A stretch of DNA of 64,000 nucleotides from Calendula officinalis (Eukaryota > Streptophyta > Magnoliopsida > Asterales > Asteraceae). The stretch covers positions 15,772,474 through 15,836,473 of the forward strand of contig OY970833.1 of assembly GCA_963853835.1 (NCBI GenBank), read 5' to 3'. How positions within the stretch are numbered: the stretch's first letter is position 1; the number at the start of each line of letters is the position of its first letter. A program made the position numbers and the translations under genes. Below are positions 32,407 through 45,653 of the stretch, one piece after another. Below the pieces are notes generated by a model, which was not told the DNA's origin, did not search any database, and saw only the letters and a list, made by a program, of their open reading frames with translations.

Positions 32407-33170
32407 ACCCGAGCCAAAAGTTATGACCTTTTCAGTAAAGCCTCTTTCGATTCTGCCTGTAACTCCTAGACCGTAAGTGGGCTCACGGTCCACAAGATAT
32501 CAACGAAAAGCTCAGATAGTAAACTACAAGAGTTGAGTAGGCACGGGATAGTGATTCTATGCCGAAGCAGGTCAAAATCCGTCGAGAAGGCAGATGACAG
32601 AATCTGCCAAAAAGTGAATTTGTTTTAAAACCCGTATTTAATTATTTACAAAAGTCGAGAAGGCACGGGATCGTGATTCTATGCCGAAGCAGGTTAAAAT
32701 CCCTCGAGAAGGCAGATGACAGAATCTGCCTGAAAGTGAATTTGTTTTAAAACCTGTTTTTAATAATTTAGAAGTCAAGTAGGCATGAAATGGAAACCCG
32801 AGCCAAAAGTTATGGCCTTTTCAGTAAAGCTTCTTTCGATTCTGCCTGTAACTCCTAGACCATAAGTGGGCTCACGATCCACAAGATATTAACGAAAAGC
32901 TCAGATAGTAAACTACAAGAGACGAGAAGGCACGGGATCGTGATTCTACGCCGAAGCAGGTCAAAATGCGCCGAGAAGGCAGATGACAGAATCTGCCAAT
33001 AAGTGAATTTGTTTTAAAACTCGTATTTAATTATTTACAAAAGTCGAGAAGGCACGGGATCGTGATTCTATGCCGACGCATGTTAAAATCACTCGAGAAG
33101 GCAGATGACGGAATCTGCCAGAAAGTGAATTTGTTTTAAAACCCGTATTTTATTATTAAACAAAGTGGAG
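32407..33170. repeat. Partial HOR right of the copia element
   Basis: Starts inside the T module of an L3 ('acccgagccaaaagttatgacc'), then S2-L4-S3-S4. Confidence 0.9.
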
Positions 33171-35467
33171 AAGGCACGAGATCGTGATTCTATGCCGAAG
33201 CAGGTTAAAATCCCTCGAGAAGGCAGATGACATAATCTGCCACAAGGTGAATTTGTTTTAAAACCCGTGTTTAATAATTTAGAAGTCAAGTAGGCATGAA
33301 ATGGAGGCCCGGGCCAAAAGTTATGGCATTTTCAGTAAAGCCTCTTTCGATTCTGCCTGTACCTTCTAGACTGTAACTGGGCTCACGATCCACAAGATAT
33401 CAACAGAAAGCTTCGAACGTATAATACAAGGGTCGAGAAGGCACATGATCGTGATTCTATGCCGTAGCAGGTTAAAATCCGTCGATAAGGCAGATGGCAA
33501 AATCTGCCATAAAGTGAATTTGTTTTAAAACTCAGTTTTAAAAATTTACAAGTCAAGTAGGCATGAAACGGAGACCCGAGCCAAAAGTTATGGCCTTTTC
33601 AGTAAAGCCCTTTCGATTCTGCCTGTAACTGCTAGACCGTAAGTGGGCTCACGATCCACAAGATATCAACGGAAAGCTCAGAGCGTAAACTACAAGAGTC
33701 GAGAAGGCACGGGATCGTGATTCAATGCCGAAGCAGGTCAAAATCCGTCGAGAAGGCATATGACAGAATCTGCCAGAAAGTGAATTTGTTTTAAAACCCG
33801 TATTTAATTATTTACAAAAGTCGAGAAGGCACGTGATCGTGATTCTATGCCGAAGCAGGTTAAAATCCCTCGAGAAGGCAGATGACAGAATCTGCCAGAA
33901 AGTGAATTTGTTTTAAAACTCGTTTTTAAAAATTTACAAGTCAAGTAGGCATGAAACGGAGACCCGAGCCAAAAGTTATGGCCTTTTCAGTAAAGCCCTT
34001 TCGATTCTTCCTGTAATTGCTAGACCGTAAGTGGGCTCAGGATCCGCAATATATCAACGGAAAGCTCAGAACGTAAACTACAAGAGTCGAGAAGGCACGG
34101 GATCGTGATTCAATGCCGAAGCAGGTCAAAATCCGTCGAGAAGGCATATGACAGAATCTGCCAGAAAGTGAATTTGTTTTAAAACCCGTATTTAATTATT
34201 TACAAAAGTCGAGAAGGCACGGGATTGTTATTCTATGCCGAAGCAGGTTAAATACCCTCGAGAAGGCAGATGACATAATCTGCCACAAAGTGAATTTGTT
34301 TTAAAACCCGTGTTTAATAATTTAGTTAATTATGGCCTTTTCAGTAAAGCCCCTTTCGATTCTGCCTGTACCTCCTAGACCGTAACTGGGCTCACGATCC
34401 ACAAGATATCAACGGAAAGCTTCGAACGTATAATACAAGGGTCGAGAAGGCACATGATCGTGATTCTATGCCGTAGCAGGTTAAAATCCGTCGATAAGGC
34501 AGATGACAAAATCTGCCATAAAGTGTATTTGTTTTAAAAATCGTTTTTAAAAATTTACAAGTCAAGTAGGCATAAAACGGAGACCCGAGCCAAAAGTTAT
34601 GGCCTTTTCCGTAAAGCCCTTTCGATTCTGCCTGTAATTGCTAGACCGTAAGTGGGCTCACGATCCGCAAGATATCAACGGAAAGCTCAGAACGTAAACT
34701 ACAAGAGTCGAGAAGGCACGGGATCGTGATTCAATGCCAAAGCAGGTCAAAATCCGTCGAGAAGGCATATGACAGAATCTGCCAGAATGTGAATTTGTTT
34801 TAAAACCTGTATTTAATTATTTACAAAAGTCGAGAAGGCACGGGATCGTGATTCTATGCCGAAGTAGGTTAAAACTCCTCGAGAAGGTAGATGACAGAAT
34901 CTGCCAGAAAGTGAATTTGTTTTAAAACCTGTTTTAAATAATTTAGAAGTCTAGTAGGCATGAAATGGAGACCCGAGCCAAAAGTTATGACCTTTTCAGT
35001 AAAGCCTCTTTCGATTCTGCCTGTAACTCCTAGACCGTAAGTGGGCTCACGGTCCACAAGATATCAACGAAAAGCTCAGATAGTAAACTACAAGAGTCGA
35101 GTAGGCACGGGATAGTGATTCTATGCCGAAGCAGGTCAAAATCCGTCGAGAAGGCAGATGACAGAATCTGCCAAAAAGTGAATTTGTTTTAAAACTCGTA
35201 TTTAATTATTTACAAAAGTCGAGAAGGCACGGGATCGTGATTCTATGCCGAAGCAGGTCAAAATGCGCCGAGAAGGCAGATGACAGAATCTGCCAATAAG
35301 TGAATTTGTTTTAAAACTCGTATTTAATTATTTACAGAAGTCGAGAAGGCACGGGATCGTGATTCTATGCTGACGCAGGTTAAAATCACTCGAGAAGGCA
35401 GATGACGGAATCTGCCAGAAAGTGAATTTGTTTTAAAACCCGTATTTTATTATTAAACAAAGTGGAG
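33171..35467. repeat. HOR A, 2297 bp
   Basis: Order L1-L2-S1-L2'-S1-L1delta-L2-S1-L3-S2-S3-S4. L4 is missing, since S2 runs directly into S3 near 35222. L1delta (near 34212-34440) has lost about 45 bp at the S'/T junction. Confidence 0.88.
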
Positions 35468-38033
35468 AAGGCACGAGATCGTGATTCTATGCCGAAGCAG
35501 GTTAAAATCCCTCGAGAAGGCAGATGACATAATCTGCCACAAAGTGAATTTGTTTTAAAACCCGTGTTAAATAATTTAGAAGTCAAGTAGGCATGAAATG
35601 GAGGCCCGGGCCAAAAGTTATGGCATTTTCAGTAAAGCCTCTTTCGATTCTGCCTGTACCTTCTAGACTGTAACTGGGCTCACGATCCACAAGATATCAA
35701 CAGAAAGCTTCGAACGTATAATACAAGGGTCGAGAAGGCACATGATCGTGATTCTATGCCGTAGCAGGTTAAAATCCGTCGATAAGGCAGATGGCAAAAT
35801 CTGCTATAAAGTGAATTTGTTTTAAAACTCGTTTTTAAAAATTTACAAGTCAAGTAGGCATGAAACGGAGACCCGAGCCAAAAGTTATGGCCTTTTCAGT
35901 AAAGCCCTTTCGATTCTGCCTGTAACTTCTAGACCGTAAGTGGGCTCACGATCCACAAGATATCAACGGAAAGCTCAGAGCGTAAACTACAAGAGTCGAG
36001 AAGGCACGGGATCGTGATTCAATGCCGAAGAAGGTCAAAATCCGTCGAGAAGGCATATGACAGAATCTGCCAGAAAGTGAATTTGTTTTAAAACCCGTAT
36101 TTAATTATTTACAAAAGTCGAGAAGGCACGTGATCGTGATTCTATGCCGAAGCAGGTTAAAATCTCTCGAGAAGGCAGATGACAGAATCTGCCAGAAAGT
36201 GAATTTGTTTTAAAACTCGTTTTTAAAAATTTACAAGTCAAGTAGGCATGAAACGGAGACCCGACCCAAAAGTTATGGCCTTTTCAGTAAAGCCCTTTCG
36301 ATTCTTCCTGTAATTGCTAGACAGTAAGTGGGCTCACGATCCGCAATATATCAACGGAAAGCTCAGAACGTAAACTACAAGAGTCGAGAAGGCACGGGAT
36401 CGTGATTCAATGCCGAAGCAGGTCAAAATCCGTCGTGAAGGCATATGACAGAATCTGCCAGAAAGTGAATTTGTTTTAAAACCCGTATTTAATTATTTAC
36501 AAAAGTCGAGAAGGCACGGGATCGTGATTCTATGCCGAAGCAGGTTAAATACCCTCGAGAAGGCAGATGACATAATCTGCCACAAAGTGAATTTGTTTTA
36601 AAACCCGTGTTTAATAATTTAGTTAATTATGGCCTTTTCAGTAAAGCCCCTTTCGATTCTGCCTGTACCTCCTAGACCGTAACTGGGCTCACGATCCACA
36701 AGATATCAACGGAAAGCTTCGAACGTATAATACAAGGGTCGAGAAGGCACATGATCGTGATTCAATGCCGTAGCAGGTTAAAATCCGTCGATAAGGCAGA
36801 TGACAAAATCTGCCATAAAGTGTATTTGTTTTAAAACTCGTTTTTAAAAATTTACAAGTCAAGTAGGCATGAAACGGAGACCCGAGCCAAAAGTTATGGC
36901 CTTTTCAGTAAAGCCCTTTCGATTCTGCCTGTAATTGCTAGACCGTAAGTGGGCTCACGATCCGCAAGATATCAACGGAAAGCTCAGAACGTAAACTACA
37001 AGAGTCGAGAAGGCACAGGATCGTGATTCAATGCCGAAGCAGGTCAAACTCCGTCGAGAAGGCATATGACAGAATCTGCCAGAATGTGAATTTGTTTTAA
37101 AACCTGTATTTAATTATTTACAAAAGTCGAGAAGGCACGTGAACGTGATTCTATGCCGAAGTAGGTTAAAACTCCTCGAGAAGGCAGATGACAGAATCTG
37201 CCAGAAAGTGAATTTGTTTTAAAACCTGTTTTAAATAATTTAGAAGTCTAGTAGGCATGAAATGGAGACCCGAGCCAAAAGTTATGAGACCTTTTCAGTA
37301 AAGCCTCTTTCGATTCTGCCTGTAACTCCTAGACCGTAAGTGGGCTCACGGTCCACAAGATATCAACGAAAAGCTCAGATAGTAAACTACAAGAGTCGAG
37401 TAGGCACGGGATAGTGATTCTATGCCGAAGCAGGTAAAAATCTGTCGAGAAGGCAGATGACAGAATCTGCCAAAAAGTGAATTTGTTTTAAAACCCGTAT
37501 TTAATTATTTACAAAAGTCGAGAAGGCACGGGATCGTGATTCTATGCCGAAGCAGGTTAAAATCCCTCGAGAAGGCAGATGACAGAATCTGCCTGAAAGT
37601 GAATTTGTTTTAAAACCTGTTTTTAATAATTTAGAAGTCAAGTAGGCATGAAATGGAAACCCGAGCCAAAAGTTATGGCCTTTTTAGTAAAGCTTCTTTC
37701 GATTCTGCCTGTAACTCCTAGACCATAAGTGGGCTCACGATCCACAAGATATTAACGAAAAGCTCAGATAGTAAACTACCAGAGTCGAGAAGGCACGGGA
37801 TCGTGATTCTATGCCGAAGCAGGTCAAAATGCGCCGAGAAGGCAGATGACAGAATCTGCCAATAAGTGAATTTGTTTTAAAACTCGTATTTAATTATTTA
37901 TAGAAGTCGAGAAGGCACGGGATCGTGATTCTATGCCGACGCAGGTTAAAATCACTCGAGAAGGCAGATGACGGAATCTGCCAGAAAGTGAATTTGTTTT
38001 AAAACCCGTATTTTATTATTAAACAAAGTGGAG
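35468..38033. repeat. HOR B, 2566 bp
   Basis: As HOR A but with L4 present between S2 and S3; the 269-bp difference is one L unit. The L1delta deletion recurs near 36620. Confidence 0.88.
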
Positions 38034-41000
38034 AAGGCACGAGATCGTGATTCTATGCCGAAGCAGGTTAAAATCCCTCGAGAAGGCAGATGACATAATC
38101 TGCCACAAGGTGAATTTGTTTTAAAACCCGTGTTTAATAATTTAGAAGTCAAGTAGGCATGAAATGGAGGCCCGGGCCAAAAGTTATGGCATTTTCAGTA
38201 AAGCCTCTTTCGATTCTGCCTGTACCTTCTAGACTGTAACTGGGCTCACGATCCACAAGATATCAACAGAAAGCTTCGAACGTATAATACAAGGGTCGAG
38301 AAGGCACATGATCGTGATTCTATGCCGTAGCAGGTTAAAATCCGTCGATAAGGCAGATGGCAAAATCTGCCATAAAGTGAATTTGTTTTAAAACTCGTTT
38401 TTAAAAATTTACAAGTCAAATAGGCATGAAACGGAGACCCGAGCCAAAAGTTATGGCCTTTTCAGTAAAGCCCTTTCGATTCTGCCTGTAACTGCTAGAC
38501 CGTAAGTGGGCTCACGATCCACAAGATATCAACGGAAAGCTCAGAGCGTAAACTTCAAGAGTCGAGAAGGCACGGGATCGTGATTCAATGCCGAAGCAGG
38601 TCAAAATCCGTCGAGAAGGCATATGACAGAATCTGCCAGAAAGTGAATTTGTTTTAAAACCCGTATTTAATTATTTACAAAAGTCGAGAAGGCACGTGAT
38701 CGTGATTCTATGCCGAAGCAGGTTAAAATCCCTCGAGAAGGCAGATGACAGAATCTGCCAGAAAGTGAATTTGTTTTAAAACTCGTTTTTAAAAATTTAC
38801 AAGTCAAGTAGGCATGAAACGAAGACCCGAGCCAAAAGTTATGGCCTTTTCAGTAAAGCCCTTTCGATTCTGCCTGTAATTGCTAGACCGTAAGTGGGCT
38901 CACGATCCGCAATATATCAACGGAAAGCTCAGAACGTAAACTACAAGAGTCGAGAAGGCACGGGATCGTGATTCAATGCCGAAGCAGGTCAAAATCCGTC
39001 GAGAAGGCATATGACTGAATCTGCTAGAAAGTGAATTTGTTTTAAAACCCGTATTTAGTTATTTACAAAAGTCGAGAAGGCACGGGATCGTGATTCTATG
39101 CCGAAGCAGGTTAAATACCCTCGAGAAGGCAGATGACATAATCTGCCATAAAGTGAATTTGTTTTAAAACCCGTGTTTAATAATTTAGTTAATTATGGCC
39201 TTTTCAGTAAAGCCCCTTTCGATTCTGCCTGTACCTCCTAGACCGTAACTGGGCCTACGATCCACAAGATGTCAACGGAAAGCTTCGAACGTATAATACA
39301 AGGGTCGAGAAGGCACATGATCGTGATTCTATGCCGTAGTAGGTTAAAAATCCGTCGATAAGGCAGATGAAAAAAATCTGCCATAAAGTGTATTTGTTTT
39401 AAAACTCGTTTTTAAAAATTTACAAGTCAAGTAGGCATGAAACGGAGACCCGAGCCAAAAGTTATGGCCTTTTCAGTAAGGCCCTTTCGATTCTGCCTGT
39501 AACTGCTAGACTGTAATTGGGCTCACGATCCACAAGATATCAACAGAAAGCTCAGAGCGTAAACTACAAGAGTCGAGAAGGCACGGGATCGTGATTCAAT
39601 GCCGAAGCAGGTCAAAATCCGTCGAGAAGGCATATGACGATTTCTGCCAGAAAGTGAATTTGTTTTAAAACCCGTATTTAATTATTTACAAAATTCGTGA
39701 AGGCACGGGATCGTGATTCTATGCCGAAGCAGGTTAAAATCCCTGGAGAAGGCAGAAGACAGAATCTGCCAGAAAGTGAATTTGTTTTAAAACCTGTTTT
39801 TAATAATTTAGAAGTCAAGTAGGCATGAAATGGAGACCCGAGCCAAAAGTTATGACCTTTTCAGTAAAGCCTCTTTCGATTCTGCCTATAACTCCTAGAC
39901 CGTAAGTGGGCTCACGGTCCACAAGATATCAACGAAAAGCTCAGATAGTAAAATACAAGAGTCGAGTAGGCACGGGATCGTGATTCTATGCCGAACCAGG
40001 TCAAAATCCGTCGAGAAGGCAGATGACAGAATCTGCCAAAAAGTGAATTTGTTTTAAAACCCGTATTTAATTATTTACAAAAGTCGAGAAGGCACGGGAT
40101 CGTGATTCTATGCCGAAGCAGGTTAAAATCCCTTGAGAAGGCAGATGACAGAATCTGCCTGAAAAAGAATTTGTTTTAAAACCTGTTTTTAATAATTTAG
40201 AAGTCAAGTAGGCATGAAATGGAGACCCGAGCCAAAAGTTATGGCCTTTTCAGTAAAGCTTCTTTCGATTCTGCCTGTAACTCCGAGACCATAAGTGGGC
40301 TCACGATCCACAAGATATCAACGAAAAGCTCAGATAGTAAACTACAAGAGTCGAGAAGGCACGGGATCGTGATTCTATGCCGAAGCAGGTCAAAATCCGT
40401 CGAGAAGGCATATGACATAATCTGCCAGAAAGTGAATTTGTTTTAAAACCCGTATTTAATTATTTACAAAAGTCGAGAAGGCACGGGATCGTGATTCTAT
40501 GCCGAAGCAGGTTAAAATCACTCGAGAAGGCAGATGACAGAATCTGCCAGAAAGTGAATTTGTTTAATAACCTGTTTTAAATAAATTAGAACTCTAGTAG
40601 GCATGAAATGGAGACCCGAGCCAAAAGTTATGACCTTTTCAGTAAAGCCTCTTTCGATTCTGCCTGTAACTCCTAGACCGTAAGTGGGCTCACGGTTCAC
40701 AAGATATCAACGAAAAGCTCAGATAGTAAACTACAAGAGTCGAGTAGGCACGGGATCGTGATTCTATGCCGAAGCAGGTCAAAATCCGTCGAGAAGGCAG
40801 ATGACAGAATCTGCCAAAAAGTGAATTGTTTTTAAAACCCGTATTTAATTATTTACAAAAGTCGAGAAGGCACGGGATCGTGATTCTATGCCGAAGCAGG
40901 TTAAAATCCCTCGAAAAGGCAGATGAAAGAATCTACCTGAAAGTGAATTTGTTTTAAAACCTCTTTTAAATAATTTAGAAGTCAAGTAGGCATGAAATGG

Positions 41001-41377
41001 AGACCCGAGCCAAAAGTTATGGCCTTTTCAGTAGAGCCTCTTTCGATTCTGCCTGTAACTCCTAGACCATAAGTGGGCTCACGATCCACAAGATATCAAC
41101 GAAAAGCTCAGATAGTAAACTACAAGAGTCGAGAAGGCACGGGATCGTGATTCTATGCCGAAGCAGTTCAAAATGCGCCAAGAAGGCAGATGACAGAATC
41201 TGCCAATAAGTGAATTTGTTTTAAAACTCGTATTTAATTATTTACAAAAGTCGAGAAGGCACGGGATCGTGATTCTATGCCGAAGCAGGTTAAAATCACT
41301 CGAGAAGGCAGATGACGGAATCTGCCAGAAAGTGAATTTGTTTTAAAACCCGTATTTTATTATTAAACAAAGTCGAG
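38034..41377. repeat. HOR C, 3344 bp
   Basis: HOR B order plus an extra L4-S1-L3-S2 block of 778 bp (about 40090-40870). L1delta recurs near 39186. An open plus-strand frame at 40219 is incidental. Confidence 0.85.
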
Positions 41378-42932
41378 AAGGCACGAGATCGTGATTCTAT
41401 ACCGAAGCAGGTTAAAATCCCTCGAGAAGGCAGATGACATAATCTGCCTCCAAGTGAATTTGTTTTAAAACCCGTGTTTAATAATTTAGAAGTCAAGTAG
41501 GCATGAAATGGAGGCCCGGGCAAAAAGTTATGGCCTTTTCAGTAAAGCCCCTTTCGATTCTGCCTGTACCTCCTAGACCGTAACTGGGCTCACGATCCAC
41601 AAGATATCAACGGAAAGCTTCGAACGTATAATACAAGGGTCGAGAAGGCACATGATCGTGATTCTATGCCGTAGCAGGTTAAAATCCGTCGATAAGGCAG
41701 ATGACAAAATCTGCCATAAAGTGAATTTGTTTTAAAACTTGTTTTTAAAAATTTACAAGTCAAGTAGGCATGAAACGGAGACCGAGCCAAAAGTTATGGC
41801 CTTTTCAGTAAAGCTTCTTTCGATTCTGCCTGTAACTCCGAGACCATAAGTGGGCTCACGATCCACAAGATATCAACGAAAAGCTCAGATAGTAAACTAC
41901 AAGAGTCGAGAAGGCACGGGATCGTGATTCTATGCCGAAGCAGGTCAACATCCGTCGAGAAGGCATATGACATAATCTGCCAGAAAGTGAATTTGTTTTA
42001 AAACCCGTATTTAATTATTTACAAAATTCGAGAAGGCAAGGGATCGTGATTCTATGCCGAAGCAGGTTAAAATCACTCGAGAAGGCAGATGACAGAATCT
42101 GCCAGAAAGTGAATTTGTTTAAAAACCTGTTTTAAATAATTTAGAAGTCTAGTAGGCATGAAATGGAGACCCGAGCCAAAAGTTATGACCTTTTCAGTAA
42201 AGCCTCTTTCGATTCTGCCTGTAACTCCTAGACCGTAAGTGGGCTCACGGTTCACAAGATATCAACGAAAAGCTCAGATAGTAAACTACAAGAGTCGAGT
42301 AGGCACGGGATCGTGATTCTATGCCGAAGCAGGTCAAAATCCGTCGAGAAGGCAGATGACAGAATCTGCCAAAAAGTGAATTGTTTTTAAAACCCGTATT
42401 TAATTATTTACAAAAGTCGAGAAGGCACGGGATCGTGATTCTATGCCGAAGCAGGTTAAAATCCCCCGAAAAGGCAGATGAAAGAATCTGCCTGAAAGTG
42501 AATTTGTTTTAAAACCTCTTTTAAATAATTTAGAAGTCAAGTAGGCATGAAATGGAGACCCGAGCCAAAAGTTATGGCCTTTTCAGTAGAGCCTCTTTCG
42601 ATTCTGCCTGTAACTCCTAGACCATAAGTGGGCTCACGATCCACAAGATATCAACGAAAAGCTCAGATAGTAAACTACAAGAGTCGAGAAGGCACGGGAT
42701 CGTGATTCTATGCCGAAGCAGTTCAAAATGCGCCAAGAAGGCAGATGACAGAATCTGCCAATAAGTGAATTTGTTTTAAAACTCATATTTAATTATTTAC
42801 AAAAGTCGAGAAGGCACGGGATCGTGATTCTATGCCGAAGCAGGTTAAAATCACTCGAGAAGGCAGATGACGGAATCTGCCAGAAAGTGAATTTGTTTTA
42901 AAACCCATATTTTATTATTAAACAAAGTCGAG
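41378..42932. repeat. HOR D, 1555 bp with L2/L4 chimera
   Basis: Reference length, but the L2 position holds a chimera: S' and early T of L2 type ('gaaacggag') switch to L4 type ('aaagcttctttcg', 'aactccgagaccataag') near 41790-41820. Confidence 0.88.
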
Positions 42933-45653
42933 AAGGCACGAGATCGTGATTCTATGCCGAAGCAGGTTAAAATCCCTCGAGAAGGCAGATGACATAATCT
43001 GCCTCAAAGTGTATTTGTTTTAAAACCCGTGTTTAATAATTTAGAAGTCAAGTTGGCATGAAATGGAGGCCCGGGCAAAAAGTTATGGCCTTTTCAGTAA
43101 AGCCCCTTTCGATTCTGCCTGTACCTCCTAGACCGTAACTGGGCTCACGATCCACAAGATATCAACGGAAAGCTTCGAACGTATAATACAAGGGTCGAGA
43201 TGGCACATGATCGTGATTCTATGCTGTAGCAGGTTAAAATCCGTCGATAAGGCAGATGACAAAATCTGCCATAAAGTGAATTTGTTTTAAAACTTGTTTT
43301 TAAAAATTTACAAGTCAAGTAGGCATGAAACGGAGACCCGAGCCAAAAGTTATGGCCTTTTCAGTAAAGCTTCTTTCGATTCTGCCTGTAACTCCGAGAC
43401 CATTAGTGGGCTCACGATCCACAAGATATCAACGAAAAGCTCAGATAGTAAACTACAAGAGTCGAGAAGGCACGGGATCGTGATTCTATGCCGAAGCAGG
43501 TCAAAATCCGTCGAGAAGGCATATGACATAATCTGCCAGAAAGTGAATTTGTTTTAAAACCCGTATTTAATTATTTACAAAATTCGAGAAGGCACGGGAT
43601 CGTGATTCTATGCCGAAGCAGGTTAAAATCACTCGAGAAGGCAGATGACAGAATCTGCCAGAAAGTGAATTTGTTTAAAAACCTGTTTTAAATAATTTAC
43701 AAGTCTAGTAGGCATGAAATGGAGACCCGAGCCAAAAGCTATGACCTTTTCAGTAAAGCCTCTTTCGATTCTGCCTGTAACTCCTAGACCGTAAGTGGGC
43801 TCACGGTTCACAAGATATCAACGAAAAGCTCAGATAGTAAACTACAAGCGTCGAGTAGGCACGGGATCGTGATTCTATGCCGAAGCAGGTCAAAATCCGT
43901 CGAGAAGGCAGATGACAGAATCTGCCAAAAAGTGAATTGTTTTTAAAACCCGTATTTAATTATTTACAAAAGTCGAGAAGGCACGGGATCGTGATTCTAT
44001 GCCGAAGCAGGTTAAAATCCCTCGAGAAGGCAGATGACAGAATCTGCCTGAAAGAGAATTTGTTTTAAAACCTGTTTTTAATAATTTAGAAGTCAAGTAG
44101 GCATGAAATGGAGACCCGAGCCAAAAGTTATGGCCTTTTCAGTAAAGCTTCTTTCGATTCTGCCTGTAACTCCTAGACCATAAGTGGGCTCACGATCCAC
44201 AAGATATCAACGAAAAGCTCAGATAGTAAACTACAAGAGTCGAGAAGGCACGGGATCGTGATTTTATGCCGAAGCAGGTCAAAATGCGCCGATAAGGCAG
44301 ATGACAGTATCTGCCAATAAGTGAATTTGTTTTAAAACTCGTATTTAATTATTTACAAAAGTCGAGAAGGCACGGGATCGTGATTCTATGTCGAAGCAGG
44401 TTAAAATCCCTCGAGAAGGCAGATGACAGAATCTGCCAGAAAGTGAATTTGTTTTAAAACTCGTTTTTAAAAATTTTCAAGTCAAGTAGGCATGAAACGG
44501 AGACCCGAGCCAAAAGTTATGGCCTTTTCAGTAAAGCCCTTTCAATTCTGCCTGTAATTGCTAGACCGTAAGTGGGCTCACGATCCGCAAGATATCAACG
44601 GAAAGCTCAGAACGTAAACTACAAGAGTCGAGAAGGCACGGGATCGTGATTCAATGCAGAAGCAGGTCAAAATCCGTCGAGAAGGCATATGACAGAATCT
44701 GCCAGAAAGTGAATTTGTTTTAAAACCCGTATTTAATTATTTACAAAAGTCGAGAAGGCACGGGATCATGATTCTATGCCGAAGCAGATTAAAATCCCTC
44801 GAGAAGGCAGATGACAGAATCTGCCAGAAAGTGAATTTGTTTTAAAACTCGTTTTTAAAAATTTACAAGTCAAGTAGGCATGAAACGGAGACCCGAGCCA
44901 AAAGTTATGGCCTTTTCAGTAAAGCCCTTTCGATTCTGCCTGTAATTGCTAGACCGTAAGTGGGCTCACGATCCGCAAGATATCAACGGAAAGCTCAGAA
45001 CGTAAACTACAAGAGTCGAGAAGGCACGGGATCGTGATTCAATGCAGAAGCAGGTCAAAATCCGTCGAGAAGGCATATGACAGAATCTGCCAGAAAGTGA
45101 ATTTGTTTTAAAACCCGTATTTAATTATTTACAAAAGTCGAGAAGGCACGGGATCGTGATTCTATGCCGAAGCAGGTTAAAATCCCTCGAAAAGGTAGAT
45201 GACAGAATCTGCCAGAAAGTGAATTTGTTTAAAAACCTGTTTTTAATAATTTAGAAGTCAAGTAGGCATGAAATTGAGACCCGAGCCAAAAGTTATGGCC
45301 TTTTCAGTAAAGCCTCTTTCGATTCTGCCTGTAACAACTAGACCATAAGTGGGCTCACGATCCACAAGATATCAACGAAAAGCTCAGATAGTAAACTACA
45401 AGAGTCGAGAAGGCACGGGATCGTGATTCTATGCCGAAGCAGTTCAAAATGCGCCAAGAAGGCAGATGACAGAATCTGCCAATAAGTGAATTTGTTTTAA
45501 AACTCATATTTAATTATTTACAAAAGTCGAGAAGGCACGGGATCGTGATTCTATGCCGAAGCAGGTTAAAATCACTCGAGAAGGCAGATGACGGAATCTG
45601 CCAGAAAGTGAATTTGTTTTAAAACCCGTATTTTATTATTAAACAAAGTCGAG
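42933..45653. repeat. HOR E, 2721 bp
   Basis: Begins as HOR D with the same L2/L4 chimera. After S3 it enters two L2'-S1 pairs (44357-45143, carrying 'aatgcagaagcagg'), then an L3/L4 hybrid, S3 and S4. Confidence 0.82.

Noticed and set aside
40219..40446. Plus-strand ORFs at 40219, 43294, 48784, 50843 and 53696
   Set aside because: Chance open frames in satellite units, differing between copies by single substitutions.
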